Shown here piece by piece: positions 16,755 through 24,516 of a DNA stretch of 64,000 bases (the first letter of the stretch is position 1; each line of letters opens with the position of its first letter). The notes below the pieces were generated by a model. It made no database searches and was not told the origin of the DNA. It was given only the letters and a program-made list of their open reading frames with translations. The stretch is from the NCBI GenBank assembly GCA_965223255.1, contig CBDCWA010000004.1:2480001-2544000 (forward strand). The letters run 5' to 3'. The position numbers and the translations under genes were made by a program. The stretch is from CBDCWA01 sp965223255. Its GTDB lineage: Bacteria > Pseudomonadota > Alphaproteobacteria > Rhizobiales > Hyphomicrobiaceae.

Positions 16755-18011
16755 CTAGGACGCCGGCACATGATCGGCACGGAACGCCGAGTAAGGTCGC
16801 GGTTCTGGTGCGCCGCTGTCGTCGATCACAAGGTCGAACACGATTTCTCCAGATGGTGTCGCCTCCAAAAGGCGTGCGCGACAGAAGGCACCATCATTTT
16901 CGCTGGTGGGAATGCCATCGCGCGTCGCGATCCCGCCGAAGGTCATGAAAGTGTTGCCGGTCTTCGCCAGTCTGAGCCCGCCACCCTGATAACAAGCGAA
17001 CATTTTGTCTGGGCCAGGCCCGCCGTAATTCCAGACCTGGCGGACGGTCTTCTTCGACTCGTCGATTTCGTACTCGACGACGCGGCTGTAATTCTTTGCA
17101 TCGTCCAGTTTGGCCTCAAATGCAGACGCACGATAATTGCCATTATCAAAACAGATGACCCGATCGGTGCCGATCACCGAGCAGTCATGTTGGTGGTAGG
17201 GCCATTCGAGATCCCCGTCGGGCGTCAGGAGAAAGTCGCGGAACCGTTCACTCCAAAGACTGTGATTGCCAAGGATCCATCTAATCGCGCCCGAACCGCA
17301 ATCGAATTTGACCAAGCAGTCCTGACGCCGGAGCGAGACAACAATGCTGTCATCAAGCGGGTTATAGGCGATTGCGTTAGCGTGCGCCCAATCCCGCGAG
17401 TTGGGAAAGCCCTGCTTTTCCCAGTACCCATAAAGACTGCCATGTGAGATCCTGTAAGGATCAAGCATGTCCAGGAGATGCCATTCGCGGACCAACGCGC
17501 GGTCCCTGGTGACTTCGACGATCACATCACCAACCACCAACGCTGGCGCACGCGGCGCATCAGGATCGGTCGTGCTCGTAGGGTAGTCGTCATAGGTGCG
17601 CGCTTCGGCGCTGAGGACAAGGAAGTTTCCGTTTGGGAGCAAATTGAAGGTGTGATGGAGGAAGGCGACCGGCAGCGCGATGCTATCCTGTGATGGGGCC
17701 TTGTTGCGCCACTTGCCCTCGGCATGCCAGCACCTGAGTTGATTGCCGTCCTGATCGATCTCGAACAGCCGCCCGGCACCGGCTTGGGAAAAAAAGATCG
17801 TGCCGCTTGGGTCATAGCGCACGTCTTGCGGTGCGGCGTCGACTTGCAAATTGAGCGCGATTTCGCCGTCCTGGCGAACCCCGATCACCCAACCCGTGTT
17901 GGCCTTCTGGTTGTTCACGCTGGTTGGCCGGGTGGTGAACACAATCATTCCCGGCTCACGCCGCGCGCTATCGCACGTTACGATTTTGATCGGTGGCGCG
18001 CTTGGTGTCAT
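16755..18011 (-). CDS. Arylsulfotransferase (ASST)-like protein
   Basis: The 418-residue product has the repeating beta-propeller look of ASST-type proteins: APQDVRYDPSGTIFFSQAGAG, HHTFNLLPNGNFLVLSAEAR, DWAHANAIAYNPLDDSIVVS and EWPYHQHDCSVIG. Histidines at the expected blade positions are present. No signal peptide is visible, unlike periplasmic PAPS-independent AssT, so it may be cytoplasmic and the catalytic role is unproven. It precedes the TctC-like gene on the same strand with about 85 bases between the two. Confidence 0.75.
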   Translation of the reverse strand: MTPSAPPIKIVTCDSARREPGMIVFTTRPTSVNNQKANTGWVIGVRQDGEIALNLQVDAAPQDVRYDPSGTIFFSQAGAGRLFEIDQDGNQLRCWHAEGKWRNKAPSQDSIALPVAFLHHTFNLLPNGNFLVLSAEARTYDDYPTSTTDPDAPRAPALVVGDVIVEVTRDRALVREWHLLDMLDPYRISHGSLYGYWEKQGFPNSRDWAHANAIAYNPLDDSIVVSLRRQDCLVKFDCGSGAIRWILGNHSLWSERFRDFLLTPDGDLEWPYHQHDCSVIGTDRVICFDNGNYRASAFEAKLDDAKNYSRVVEYEIDESKKTVRQVWNYGGPGPDKMFACYQGGGLRLAKTGNTFMTFGGIATRDGIPTSENDGAFCRARLLEATPSGEIVFDLVIDDSGAPEPRPYSAFRADHVPAS

Positions 18012-18095
18012 TGTTTGCTTGTCCCGGCGTTTTGCACAAAACTATGCGAGCGATCCAAGGGACCGCTCGCACCCAAATTAACCTTGAGTGAACCG

Positions 18096-19331
18096 CTAAT
18101 TGCAAACCACTGATTTAGCTTCGAACCTTCCTTTACGCGTGGCTACAACAACATCGCATTTAAGTCCGACCTTGAAGTCGTCGCGGGATGCTTTTTTCTT
18201 GCTGATCGAAATTTTCGTCCGGGACTTCGAGATTCTAATCTTTTTGCCCGCAACGTGGATCACGCGGCCACCCTTGTCGACCTTCTTGATCGCGCCGCTC
18301 AGCTTATCGCCACCTGACACCAGTGACACAAAAGTTGTGACGACTTTATCGGATGCGCCAAGGATATCCTTGTAGATTGTCTCCATGCGCTGGCCCGAAA
18401 CGTAGGTGACGGAGCGCTTCGCTTTCTTGGCCTCCTTGAGCAAGGCCGGATCACTCAATGACGCTTTGAATGCGGCACGCAGCAGCTTAACCCGGTCCTT
18501 CGGGACATTAGGCGTGGTAAAAAACGGCCGGCCCGCGGCAGACGGTGCATCCATCAGCGCTGCCAGCGCCCTGCCGTCCGCACTCAACAAGGGCCGTATA
18601 TTTTCCAGCCCCTTGAGGGCCGGATGCGAGCCGCCGAATGTTCCGATGGCACGAATGTCACCGTCTTTGAGCGAGACTTGTACGCTTTCGTAGCTAGCTG
18701 CCATGGCATGGATTTCGCCACGCACCATTCCGACTATGCGCTCCTGGTTGCCGAGGTAACCGGTCACGATCGTGACCGGCCAGCCATCGAATTTGAACAG
18801 AGCCGGCCGTTGGTAAGAGCCGCCGCCGCGACCGGACGACCCGAAGATAACGACAGACTTTGAGTTCTTAAGTTCGCTAGCCGTCTTGATCGGCACTTTG
18901 CTGCCGACAACGATGATCGACATTGACGAAGCCGGACTACCGATCGCGATTAACTTGCGCACATCGAATTTCACGCCCTTCTTCTTTGTTCTTTGCGCAA
19001 CCGCAAGTTCGCGGGCGAGAGCGGCAAGTTCGGTGCCATCCTGTCGTGCGCGGCTCATCAGGTAATTGGCCGCAACGACGCCACCGCCGCCGGGCATGTT
19101 AATGACAATCGACGTCGGCTTGCCTGGCAAGTGATTGCCAATGTGCTTGGCAATCAACCTGCCATAAAAATCGTAGCCGCCGCCCGGGCCGGAGCGAATG
19201 ATCATCTTTAGCTTTTTGCCTTTGTAGAAGTCGCTCGCCGCATGTGCGCTCGTCGTCATACTGCCGCTTGCCAAAAGCCCGAATGCAGCGCACGCTAAGC
19301 CTGAAGCTTTCACAGTTAATGGGCATCTCAT
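18096..19331 (-). CDS. TctC-like TTT receptor with a C-terminal extension
   Basis: Start at the ATG at 19331 behind GGGAGGA (411 residues). A signal peptide (residues 1-32, ending SAHA-A) leads to a TctC/Bug-type solute-binding domain: FYKGKKLKMIIRSGPGGGYD and VINMPGGGGVVAANYLMSRA. Family members run to about 320 residues. This one continues about 70 residues with a basic beta-rich module (GAIKKVDKGGRVIHVAGKKI, then DFKVGLKCDVVV) that resembles small DUF5666-type beta barrels. No TctA/TctB genes are next to it, so it is an orphan receptor or borrows a permease elsewhere. Confidence 0.85.
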   Translation of the reverse strand: MRCPLTVKASGLACAAFGLLASGSMTTSAHAASDFYKGKKLKMIIRSGPGGGYDFYGRLIAKHIGNHLPGKPTSIVINMPGGGGVVAANYLMSRARQDGTELAALARELAVAQRTKKKGVKFDVRKLIAIGSPASSMSIIVVGSKVPIKTASELKNSKSVVIFGSSGRGGGSYQRPALFKFDGWPVTIVTGYLGNQERIVGMVRGEIHAMAASYESVQVSLKDGDIRAIGTFGGSHPALKGLENIRPLLSADGRALAALMDAPSAAGRPFFTTPNVPKDRVKLLRAAFKASLSDPALLKEAKKAKRSVTYVSGQRMETIYKDILGASDKVVTTFVSLVSGGDKLSGAIKKVDKGGRVIHVAGKKIRISKSRTKISISKKKASRDDFKVGLKCDVVVATRKGRFEAKSVVCN

Positions 19332-19401
19332 TTTGCGTCCTCCCGATTCGAAGATTGTCCGACATTTTGGTATTGGCTGAGGCCTTGTCTGGGCATAAGC
19401 A

Positions 19402-19871
19402 TCAAGGAACACCATTGCTTCGGAAAAAGCCACCCTTTATGGCATCACAATAATACTTTGCGGCAGCCGGTGCGATACCGTTGGGCAGGTCTTTTTCAGG
19501 TGTCGTGTAGGTATGAACGCCCGCCATCATGCGGGTTACGGCGACCTTCGGCGTTGGCTGCATGGCCGCAAAAGCCGGCAGTATCACCTCTTCGTAGACC
19601 GCCGGGCTATGATCACGGCTGTCTTTGGAGATTACAAAGAGAAACGGTGGTACAGGCTTAACGTCTGGCCAGTCTCTTGAAGGTCTTCGAGATAGTGACG
19701 GCCAGGAAATGACATCGAGACGACCTTACAGCCGAACTTTTCGGCAAACAGCCGGGCAAACGGCTCCATGGACTTGTAGTCGCCGGATCCGCCGTGCAGC
19801 ATGAAGATACCGATCTTTTTTCCATCGGCGCCGCGCTCGATTCCGCCCTTTTTGCCAGAACCCGCTGTCAA
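19402..19871 (-). pseudogene. 3' part of a broken alpha/beta hydrolase gene
   Basis: On the minus strand the frame from 19871 reads GADGKKIGIFMLHGGSGDYK and SFPGRHYLED, which is the start of an alpha/beta hydrolase core with its oxyanion HGG. At about 19680 it must shift by one base to continue as PSRDWPDVKPVPPFLFVISK, and then HSPAVYEEVILPAFAAMQ and GVHTYTTPEKDLPNGIAPAA (histidine region) down to 19402. Upstream of 19871 the frame runs into unrelated sequence. A second piece at 23747-23947 appears to be the missing 5' end of the same gene. Confidence 0.7.
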
Positions 19872-19989
19872 ACGAACCGCCCGCTGTTTTCCGCCTGGTC
19901 GCGGCCAACACCCTGTATTGTCGACGTTTCCCGGCGACTCCCGCTTAATCCCGGATATTCCCGGAAAAACCAGAACCTCCTATCAAACT

Positions 19990-20751
19990 ACGGTTCCCTA
20001 CGAACCACCACATTTTCTGCGCTTTGATGTTACCTCAGCCAGTGGACAATCCTTTTTATATCTGTTCTGGCCGATGGCTGATGTAAGAACCTTTGAAGGA
20101 AGGGCCGCAAATTTTACGCTTTGGATGAAAGCAACGTCTTCACAAGTAATAGGCTCTCGCATGGCGCAAAGATTTGGCACAGGAGGTTCTCCGTCTTCTA
20201 ATGTCGAATTTGCCGGTCCCAACAACACCATTGGCACGTCATGGGCACCATATACATTCGCATTTGATATGAACTCCTTAACTGGGAAAACGATAGGGAC
20301 CAATGGAGATGATAGCGTTCGGTTTTTCTTGTCGTTGCCGTTAAACACTGTTGCAACCTACGATATCGCCCTACCTCAATTCGTTGCAGGGCATCATGCT
20401 ACACCATTTGAAGTGCCGCCATTTGAAGCGGAAAAACGAGAGTGCATGCGTTTTGTGCGGCGTGTGGGGTCGGGCCTGTCAGGCAGCTGGGCCAGCCCGT
20501 CCAACGCTGTTCTCGCCACACCCCTCGAGCCGCCGATGCTCAGGGGGCCTGCGGTGTCGACAGACGGTTCTTCGGTTACGCTCGATACACCCTCGGTTAA
20601 TACCTATTCCGTTGTTGCGACAATTGCATCCTCAGCGAACCTCACGCAAAGAGGAGGCTCCATTGAGGTTGGCAATTTTTCGGGAGCCGTTGCGAATAAT
20701 CCGGTGCAATGCCGAGACGATTTTATTATTCTTGAAGCTTATCCCTCTTAA
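19990..20751 (+). pseudogene. Phage-tail-like C-terminal fragment (cassette A1)
   Basis: From about 19990 the frame encodes some 250 residues typical of a C-terminal region seen in phage tail fibres and related surface proteins: ADVRTFEGRAANFTLWMKAT, RFGTGGSPSS, NSLTGKTIGTNGDD and YDIALPQFVAGHHATPFE, then an ECMRFVRRVG segment and a beta-rich end. The frame stays open upstream to 19801, but that part is antisense to the hydrolase remnant, so no natural start is seen and the gene looks 5'-truncated. Its last 120 bases overlap the end of the facing FkbM gene. A decayed second copy lies at 22488-22778. Confidence 0.55.
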
Positions 20752-21372
20752 GTTCCGGGGGTCTCTGGGAATACATAAAACGTCGTCAATGTCACTGCGG
20801 GGTTCGCTATAGTAAGGTATGGCTGGTTCACCGGTTGCCAGTTTTGCAAGATGGTAGTGCTGGTTAAGGAACTCGATCATTGGGCCATATCTTGTCCAAT
20901 GTGATTCCCAGAGTTCAAAAATTATGATGGGACGGTGCTTTGTTATGGTTTTTTGCGCACCCTCAATGACATTTGGCTCCATCCCCTCCACGTCGATTTT
21001 GACGATATTCGGAACAACGCCATTTGTCTGGCAAAAGGTATCCAATCTAATAGTGTTGACCGTAATATCCTCTGTTTTCCCCTCCATGTCCTGGAGGATC
21101 ATAAGAGAGGACGCGTGTGCTCCCGGTCTCTGATCAATGTGAAACACCGATTTCCCGTCGGCATTGGATACCGCTTTTTGAATTATCGTTACGTTTTCCG
21201 GCAGTCCGTCTTGCTTAACGAACGGGTTTGGTTCGAAGGCGTAGATGTGGCCGGCAACGGCGGCGAGCTTTCTTGTTACCGCCACGCTGTTTGCGCCAAT
21301 ATCGAAAACAATATCGCCTGGGCGCATGTGTAGTAGCGCGGCATAGTGAGCAGAATTCTGATGAGCTGTCAT
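20632..21372 (-). CDS. FkbM family SAM-dependent methyltransferase
   Basis: 246 residues. The SAM-binding motif I is GDIVFDIGANSVAVTRKLA, and the family signature VPNIVKIDVEGMEPNVIEGA is at about residues 125-145. FkbM enzymes O-methylate sugars and other hydroxyls. The ATG (21370-21372) overlaps the stop of a truncated methyltransferase upstream (ATGA), and the last 40 codons run antisense into the tail-like fragment, so both ends of the gene look rearranged. The core is intact and could be functional. Confidence 0.8.
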   Translation of the reverse strand: MTAHQNSAHYAALLHMRPGDIVFDIGANSVAVTRKLAAVAGHIYAFEPNPFVKQDGLPENVTIIQKAVSNADGKSVFHIDQRPGAHASSLMILQDMEGKTEDITVNTIRLDTFCQTNGVVPNIVKIDVEGMEPNVIEGAQKTITKHRPIIIFELWESHWTRYGPMIEFLNQHYHLAKLATGEPAIPYYSEPRSDIDDVLCIPRDPRNLRGISFKNNKIVSALHRIIRNGSRKIANLNGASSLREVR

Positions 21373-21584
21373 GCCCCTATGTCCAGCGCGCGTTTGCCAG
21401 TCAGGTCTTGCGGAATTCCAATAGCATCAGCCGTATGTTGCGGAGACATAGGAGCCTCCCCGTGACTTTCGAGCCCAGGCCGCAATTCGAAACGGTGATA
21501 CCAGTTTGTCGAGTTGACCAGCTCGCGCGCCTGTTGGTCATCTAAGGTTTCATCAGTTGGTCTGGAAACATTGACTTTGCCCAT
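21369..21584 (-). pseudogene. Truncated SAM methyltransferase (cassette copy 1)
   Basis: From the ATG at 21584 the first 70 or so residues match the intact methyltransferase at 22781-23569 (MGKVNVSRPTDETLDDQQAR, then NSTNWYHRFELRPGLES), but the frame ends with GKRALDIGA, in the middle of SAM motif I. It is therefore only an N-terminal stump. The stop overlaps the FkbM ATG, so the stump may survive as a translational leader for that gene. Confidence 0.75.
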
Positions 21585-21786
21585 CGTCAGCCTCACCACT
21601 GCTGCTTTCGCGTGTTTATCTCCTACGACTTTCGGTCTCAGACACAACCAACTGTTTCAGTACAATTGTTTCAGTAATATCAGTAATATCAGTGGACGGT
21701 TTAAGTACGGAACGGACCGGAGCCGAACTGCAACATGGTCTCAGAACCTATCCGAACGGCTTTCAAATTGTGCCAAAACCCGCTGG
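21464..21786. repeat. 323-bp direct repeat, copy 1
   Basis: This segment (methyltransferase N-terminal codons plus its upstream region) recurs at 23449-23770 in the same orientation. By eye there are about eight substitutions and one single-base gap, so identity is roughly 97%. At its left edge identity drops abruptly although both sides still encode related protein. Its right edge abuts the truncated CoxL-type gene. Confidence 0.9.
21649..21694. repeat. Short tandem repeats in the methyltransferase promoter region, copy 1
   Basis: Two 14-base units, CAACTGTTTCAGTA (21649-21662) and CAATTGTTTCAGTA (21663-21676), are followed by two nine-base units, ATATCAGTA and ATATCAGTG (21677-21694). They lie 65-110 bases upstream of the methyltransferase ATG, where an operator or promoter would be. 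The same array is present in copy 2 at 23634-23679. Confidence 0.6.
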
Positions 21787-21790
21787 TGGG

Positions 21791-22474
21791 CTACAGCTGC
21801 GTCATGTGTGGCGCTTGGGTGGTGGACCAGACCGTTAACGCATCGGTGTCCGCATCATACTCGGCAATCGTGCCGCGCGGTTCCATGGCCATGCCGCCGC
21901 CGCGGTGTTGCCAGATGGAGTCGCGGAAGACATGCGGTGCCGCTGCAAACGCCGCATCGATTTCGCCGTAGGCGACAGTATAGGTGGCAGCGATATTGTT
22001 CTCGCGCCCGGCGTGCGCGGTTGCTGCATCGGGTCGCGCTGCCGTGGCGAGATCGCTCGCTGCCCCCAGGGGTTCATAGTCGACATCGATCAGCGCCAAT
22101 GCGTCTTCTGCCTGATAACGGCTGTCGGCCAGCACGACGGCTATCGGCTCGCCGGCGTAACACACTTCGTCTCTTGCCAAACAATACTGCGGTTGCGCAT
22201 TGGGCATGGCGGCATTTGGCACTAAAAGCGGCATTGGCGTGGTGCGCACGTGCTCCGGCAGATCTGCAGCGGTCAAAACGTGGGCAACACCTGGCGCTTC
22301 CAATGCCGCCGCGGTCGTGATGCTATGAATTTTCGCATGACCATGAGGGCTGCGCAGAAAGGCTGCGTAGAGCATGTCGGGTCGGTTGATGTCGTCGATA
22401 AACCGTCCTCTGCCTTGCAAGAGGTTTTGGTCTTCAAAACGCTGGACCCTGGCACCGAATTGTTTGACGCCCAT
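21791..22474 (-). pseudogene. Truncated CoxL-type molybdenum hydroxylase subunit
   Basis: 227 residues against about 780 for the family. The intact start MGVKQFGARVQRFEDQNLL and the blocks GRGRFIDDINRPDMLYAAFL, LARDEVCYAGEPIAVVLAD and FRDSIWQHRGGGMAMEPRG are those of the xanthine dehydrogenase large subunit. The frame ends just after STTQAPHMTQ, where it meets repeat copy 1. All molybdopterin-binding parts beyond that are missing. It is a paralogue of the complete gene at 54756-57107. No small-subunit gene accompanies it. Confidence 0.8.
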
Positions 22475-22487
22475 TACACGGCCTTTC

Positions 22488-22778
22488 CTGCGCGGCGCGT
22501 CGGGGCGGGGCTTGTCGGAAGCTGGAGCAGCACAACAAATGCGCTTTTGGGGTATCGCTCGATCCGCCGATGTTCAAGACACCATCCGTCGCGGCTGACG
22601 GATCGTCCGTCAACATCATCACGCCGTCTGTAAATACATACGCGGCAGCCGTAACCGCCGCCAGTTCCCGACTATCGAAATTCGGTGGAACATCGCTGCG
22701 GGTGGCTTCACAGGGGCGGTCGCGAACAATCTGGCCCTTTGTGAGAACAGCTTTAACGTGTTCACGGCTTATCCGTGA
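22488..22778 (+). pseudogene. Decayed tail-like C-terminal fragment (cassette A2)
   Basis: Aligned with the end of the A1 fragment, this segment reads RRVGAGLVGSWSSTTNALLG, then after a frameshift near 22550 LDPPMFKTPSVAADG and TPSVNTYAAAVTAASS, then after a second shift near 22702 GFTGAVANNLALCENSF and VFTAYP followed by TGA. Two shifts and a missing 5' part make it a pseudogene. It ends 2 bases before the stop of the facing methyltransferase, the same convergent layout as in copy 1. Confidence 0.65.
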
Positions 22779-22780
22779 CA

Positions 22781-23569
22781 TCAGTACAAGGGGTGCTCGA
22801 CAATCGGTTGCTCACGAATCTTGACCGCTGTACCGAATAACCGTTGTGATTTGGGGTCCTTGGGGTCGGTCCATGTATCGAGCTGAACGACGTCGAATCC
22901 GCTGGCTTTCAGGACCGATTTCAAGCCGGTGGGCGTTGGAACGAACCAGTTATCGTAACCTTTATATTTATTTGGGTAAATGAGGCAAATCGGTGCGTTG
23001 CTGTCGATTATTGCTTTCGTATCGAGGTTCGCCTGATTACCAGCGAGATCTTCGATATATTGTACCAGCCCTTCACCTTCAAAATGAAGTGTGCCGCCCA
23101 TCTTCATTGCCGCCGCTATGCATTCAAACGCAAGTATGGGGTGCTTTAGATGGTAGTACACACCCCGAAAAACCACAACATCGAGATTGTTGAGTTCTTC
23201 GCAGGGCAGATCGTAAACGCTGCCTTGATAGTGAACCGCAGACGAGTTCATTATTTTTCGAGCGGCATTGAAACCGACGCGGGCCGGATCCTGTATGTCG
23301 AGTGCGTAAGCAGTAGCTCCGCGCCGCTCCAATTCGAATGTAAGCGCTCCGTCCCATGCGCCTATATCTAACACCCGCTTGCCGTGCAGATTCTGCGGTA
23401 TGCCAATGGCGTCGGCAGCATGCGACGGAGAAATCTCTGAAACACCCGGACTTTCGAGCCCGGGCCGCAATTCGAAACGGTGATACCAGTTTGTCGAGTT
23501 GACCAGCTCGCGCGCCTGTTGGTCATCTAAGGTTTCATCAGTTGGTCTGGAAACATTGACTTTGCCCAT
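22781..23569 (-). CDS. Class I SAM methyltransferase, CmoB/DUF1698-like
   Basis: The ATG at 23569 (262 residues) is behind GTGAGG. An N-terminal stretch (NSTNWYHRFELRPGLES) is followed by SAM motif I, GKRVLDIGAWDGALTFELER, then ALDIQDP, VYDLPCEELNNLDVVVFRGV and YYHLKHP, the same series as in CmoB-type (DUF1698) methyltransferases. Homologues occur both in tRNA modification and in surface polysaccharide clusters. Here no glycan genes surround it, so the substrate is open. The first third and promoter are in the repeat copy 2. Confidence 0.85.
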   Translation of the reverse strand: MGKVNVSRPTDETLDDQQARELVNSTNWYHRFELRPGLESPGVSEISPSHAADAIGIPQNLHGKRVLDIGAWDGALTFELERRGATAYALDIQDPARVGFNAARKIMNSSAVHYQGSVYDLPCEELNNLDVVVFRGVYYHLKHPILAFECIAAAMKMGGTLHFEGEGLVQYIEDLAGNQANLDTKAIIDSNAPICLIYPNKYKGYDNWFVPTPTGLKSVLKASGFDVVQLDTWTDPKDPKSQRLFGTAVKIREQPIVEHPLY

Positions 23570-23770
23570 CGTCAGCCTCACCACTGCTGCTTTCGCGTGT
23601 TTATCTCATACGACTTTCGGTCTCAGACACAACCAATTGTTTCAGTACAATTGTTTCAGTAATATCAGTAATATCAGTGGACGGTTCAGTACGGAACGGA
23701 CCGGAGCCGAACTGCAACATGGCCTCAGAACCTATCCGAGATGCTTTCAAATTGTGCCAAAACCCGCTGG
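23449..23770. repeat. 323-bp direct repeat, copy 2
   Basis: Second copy of the repeat described at 21464-21786, one base shorter. It covers the start of the intact methyltransferase and about 200 bases upstream. Just beyond its right edge the motif CAAAACC(C/A)GCTGG occurs twice (23759-23771 and 23780-23792), and there the sequence passes into the 5' fragment of the alpha/beta hydrolase gene. Confidence 0.9.
23634..23679. repeat. Short tandem repeats in the methyltransferase promoter region, copy 2
   Basis: Same 14+14+9+9-base array as at 21649-21694 (here the first unit is CAATTGTTTCAGTA). It is placed 65-110 bases upstream of the intact methyltransferase ATG. Confidence 0.6.
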
Positions 23771-23947
23771 CAAAAATGCCAAAACCAGCTGGCGCGCTAC
23801 AACGGCGCTAACCCGAAAGATATCCTCGCATTCGTCTATCGCAATGCTACTGCCGGCCAGCACTGCCTGCGAGCGTTCAATAATGTTTTCCCGCGGTACA
23901 AACGCCGGTGTTTTCCACTGCTGCCCCGGCGCGGTTGTCTTGGACAC
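23747..23947 (-). pseudogene. Probable 5' fragment of the broken alpha/beta hydrolase gene
   Basis: A GTG at 23947 stands 7-8 bases after AAGGAG (23960-23955, minus strand) and opens a frame reading VSKTTAPGQQWKTPAFVPRE and NIIERSQAVLAGSSIAIDEC, then EDIFRV, before it runs into repeat-edge sequence and stops at 23747. The good ribosome site shows this was a real gene start. It has the same strand as the hydrolase 3' piece at 19402-19871 and lies upstream of it, so I infer that the two are halves of one gene separated by about 3.9 kb of inserted DNA. The N-terminal half alone has no diagnostic motif. Confidence 0.5.
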
Positions 23948-24081
23948 GGGTTGGCTCCTTCGATTTTTAGCCCGGCCAATCAGCCCGACGTATTCTGCGG
24001 GTAGAATAGATGGTAATTGATCATACGTGAACCTGAACAGCTGAAACACCTCGCTCGGCCGCATCGATAGGAGAGATGACG

Positions 24082-24495
24082 ATGACTTCTCAAAAATCCA
24101 GGGTAATGGAGGCGACGTTCTTCGATCTCAACAATCACCCCGAACTCAAGGGCAAGAGCACGAAAGAGGTCTTATTCAGCGGCGAGGGCTATCATGTTTG
24201 GGTCCATGTTGATGAACCGGGCAAGATGGGGCCAATGCACAAGCACACGGCCGATCAACTATTTTACTGCGTGCAAGGCGAATGCACATACCATTTCCCA
24301 AACGGCGACACCGAAGTCCTCGGGCCGGGAATGGTGGTGACCATTCCCAAGGGGCAACTCTACCAGCTTCATAACACCGGCCAAACGCGCATGGTTTTAC
24401 TTGGCAGCCGGGCCGAGAGCCAGGGTAAGGCGCGTCATACCAAGGAAGATGCGGAGATTAAAACCATCGACGGACAATATGTGGTCCAGAAGTAG
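24082..24495 (+). CDS. Cupin domain protein
   Basis: 137 residues from the ATG at 24082, chosen because AGGAGA (24069-24074) is 7 bases away. The ATG at 24076 is too close. Cupin motif 1 is visible as MGPMHKHTADQLFYCVQGE (metal-binding histidines and glutamate), and motif 2 as GPGMVVTIPKGQLYQLHNTG. A single small cupin could be a dioxygenase, isomerase or sensor. The substrate is unknown. It converges on the glycerate kinase gene. Confidence 0.88.
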   Translation: MTSQKSRVMEATFFDLNNHPELKGKSTKEVLFSGEGYHVWVHVDEPGKMGPMHKHTADQLFYCVQGECTYHFPNGDTEVLGPGMVVTIPKGQLYQLHNTGQTRMVLLGSRAESQGKARHTKEDAEIKTIDGQYVVQK

Positions 24496-24516
24496 CGGCC
24501 ACGACAATTACTGGTT

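Noticed and set aside
19402..24064. Diversity-generating retroelement or prophage as the source of the tail-like fragments
   Set aside because: No reverse transcriptase, template/variable repeat pair, integrase, capsid or terminase gene is present, so only isolated fragments can be claimed.
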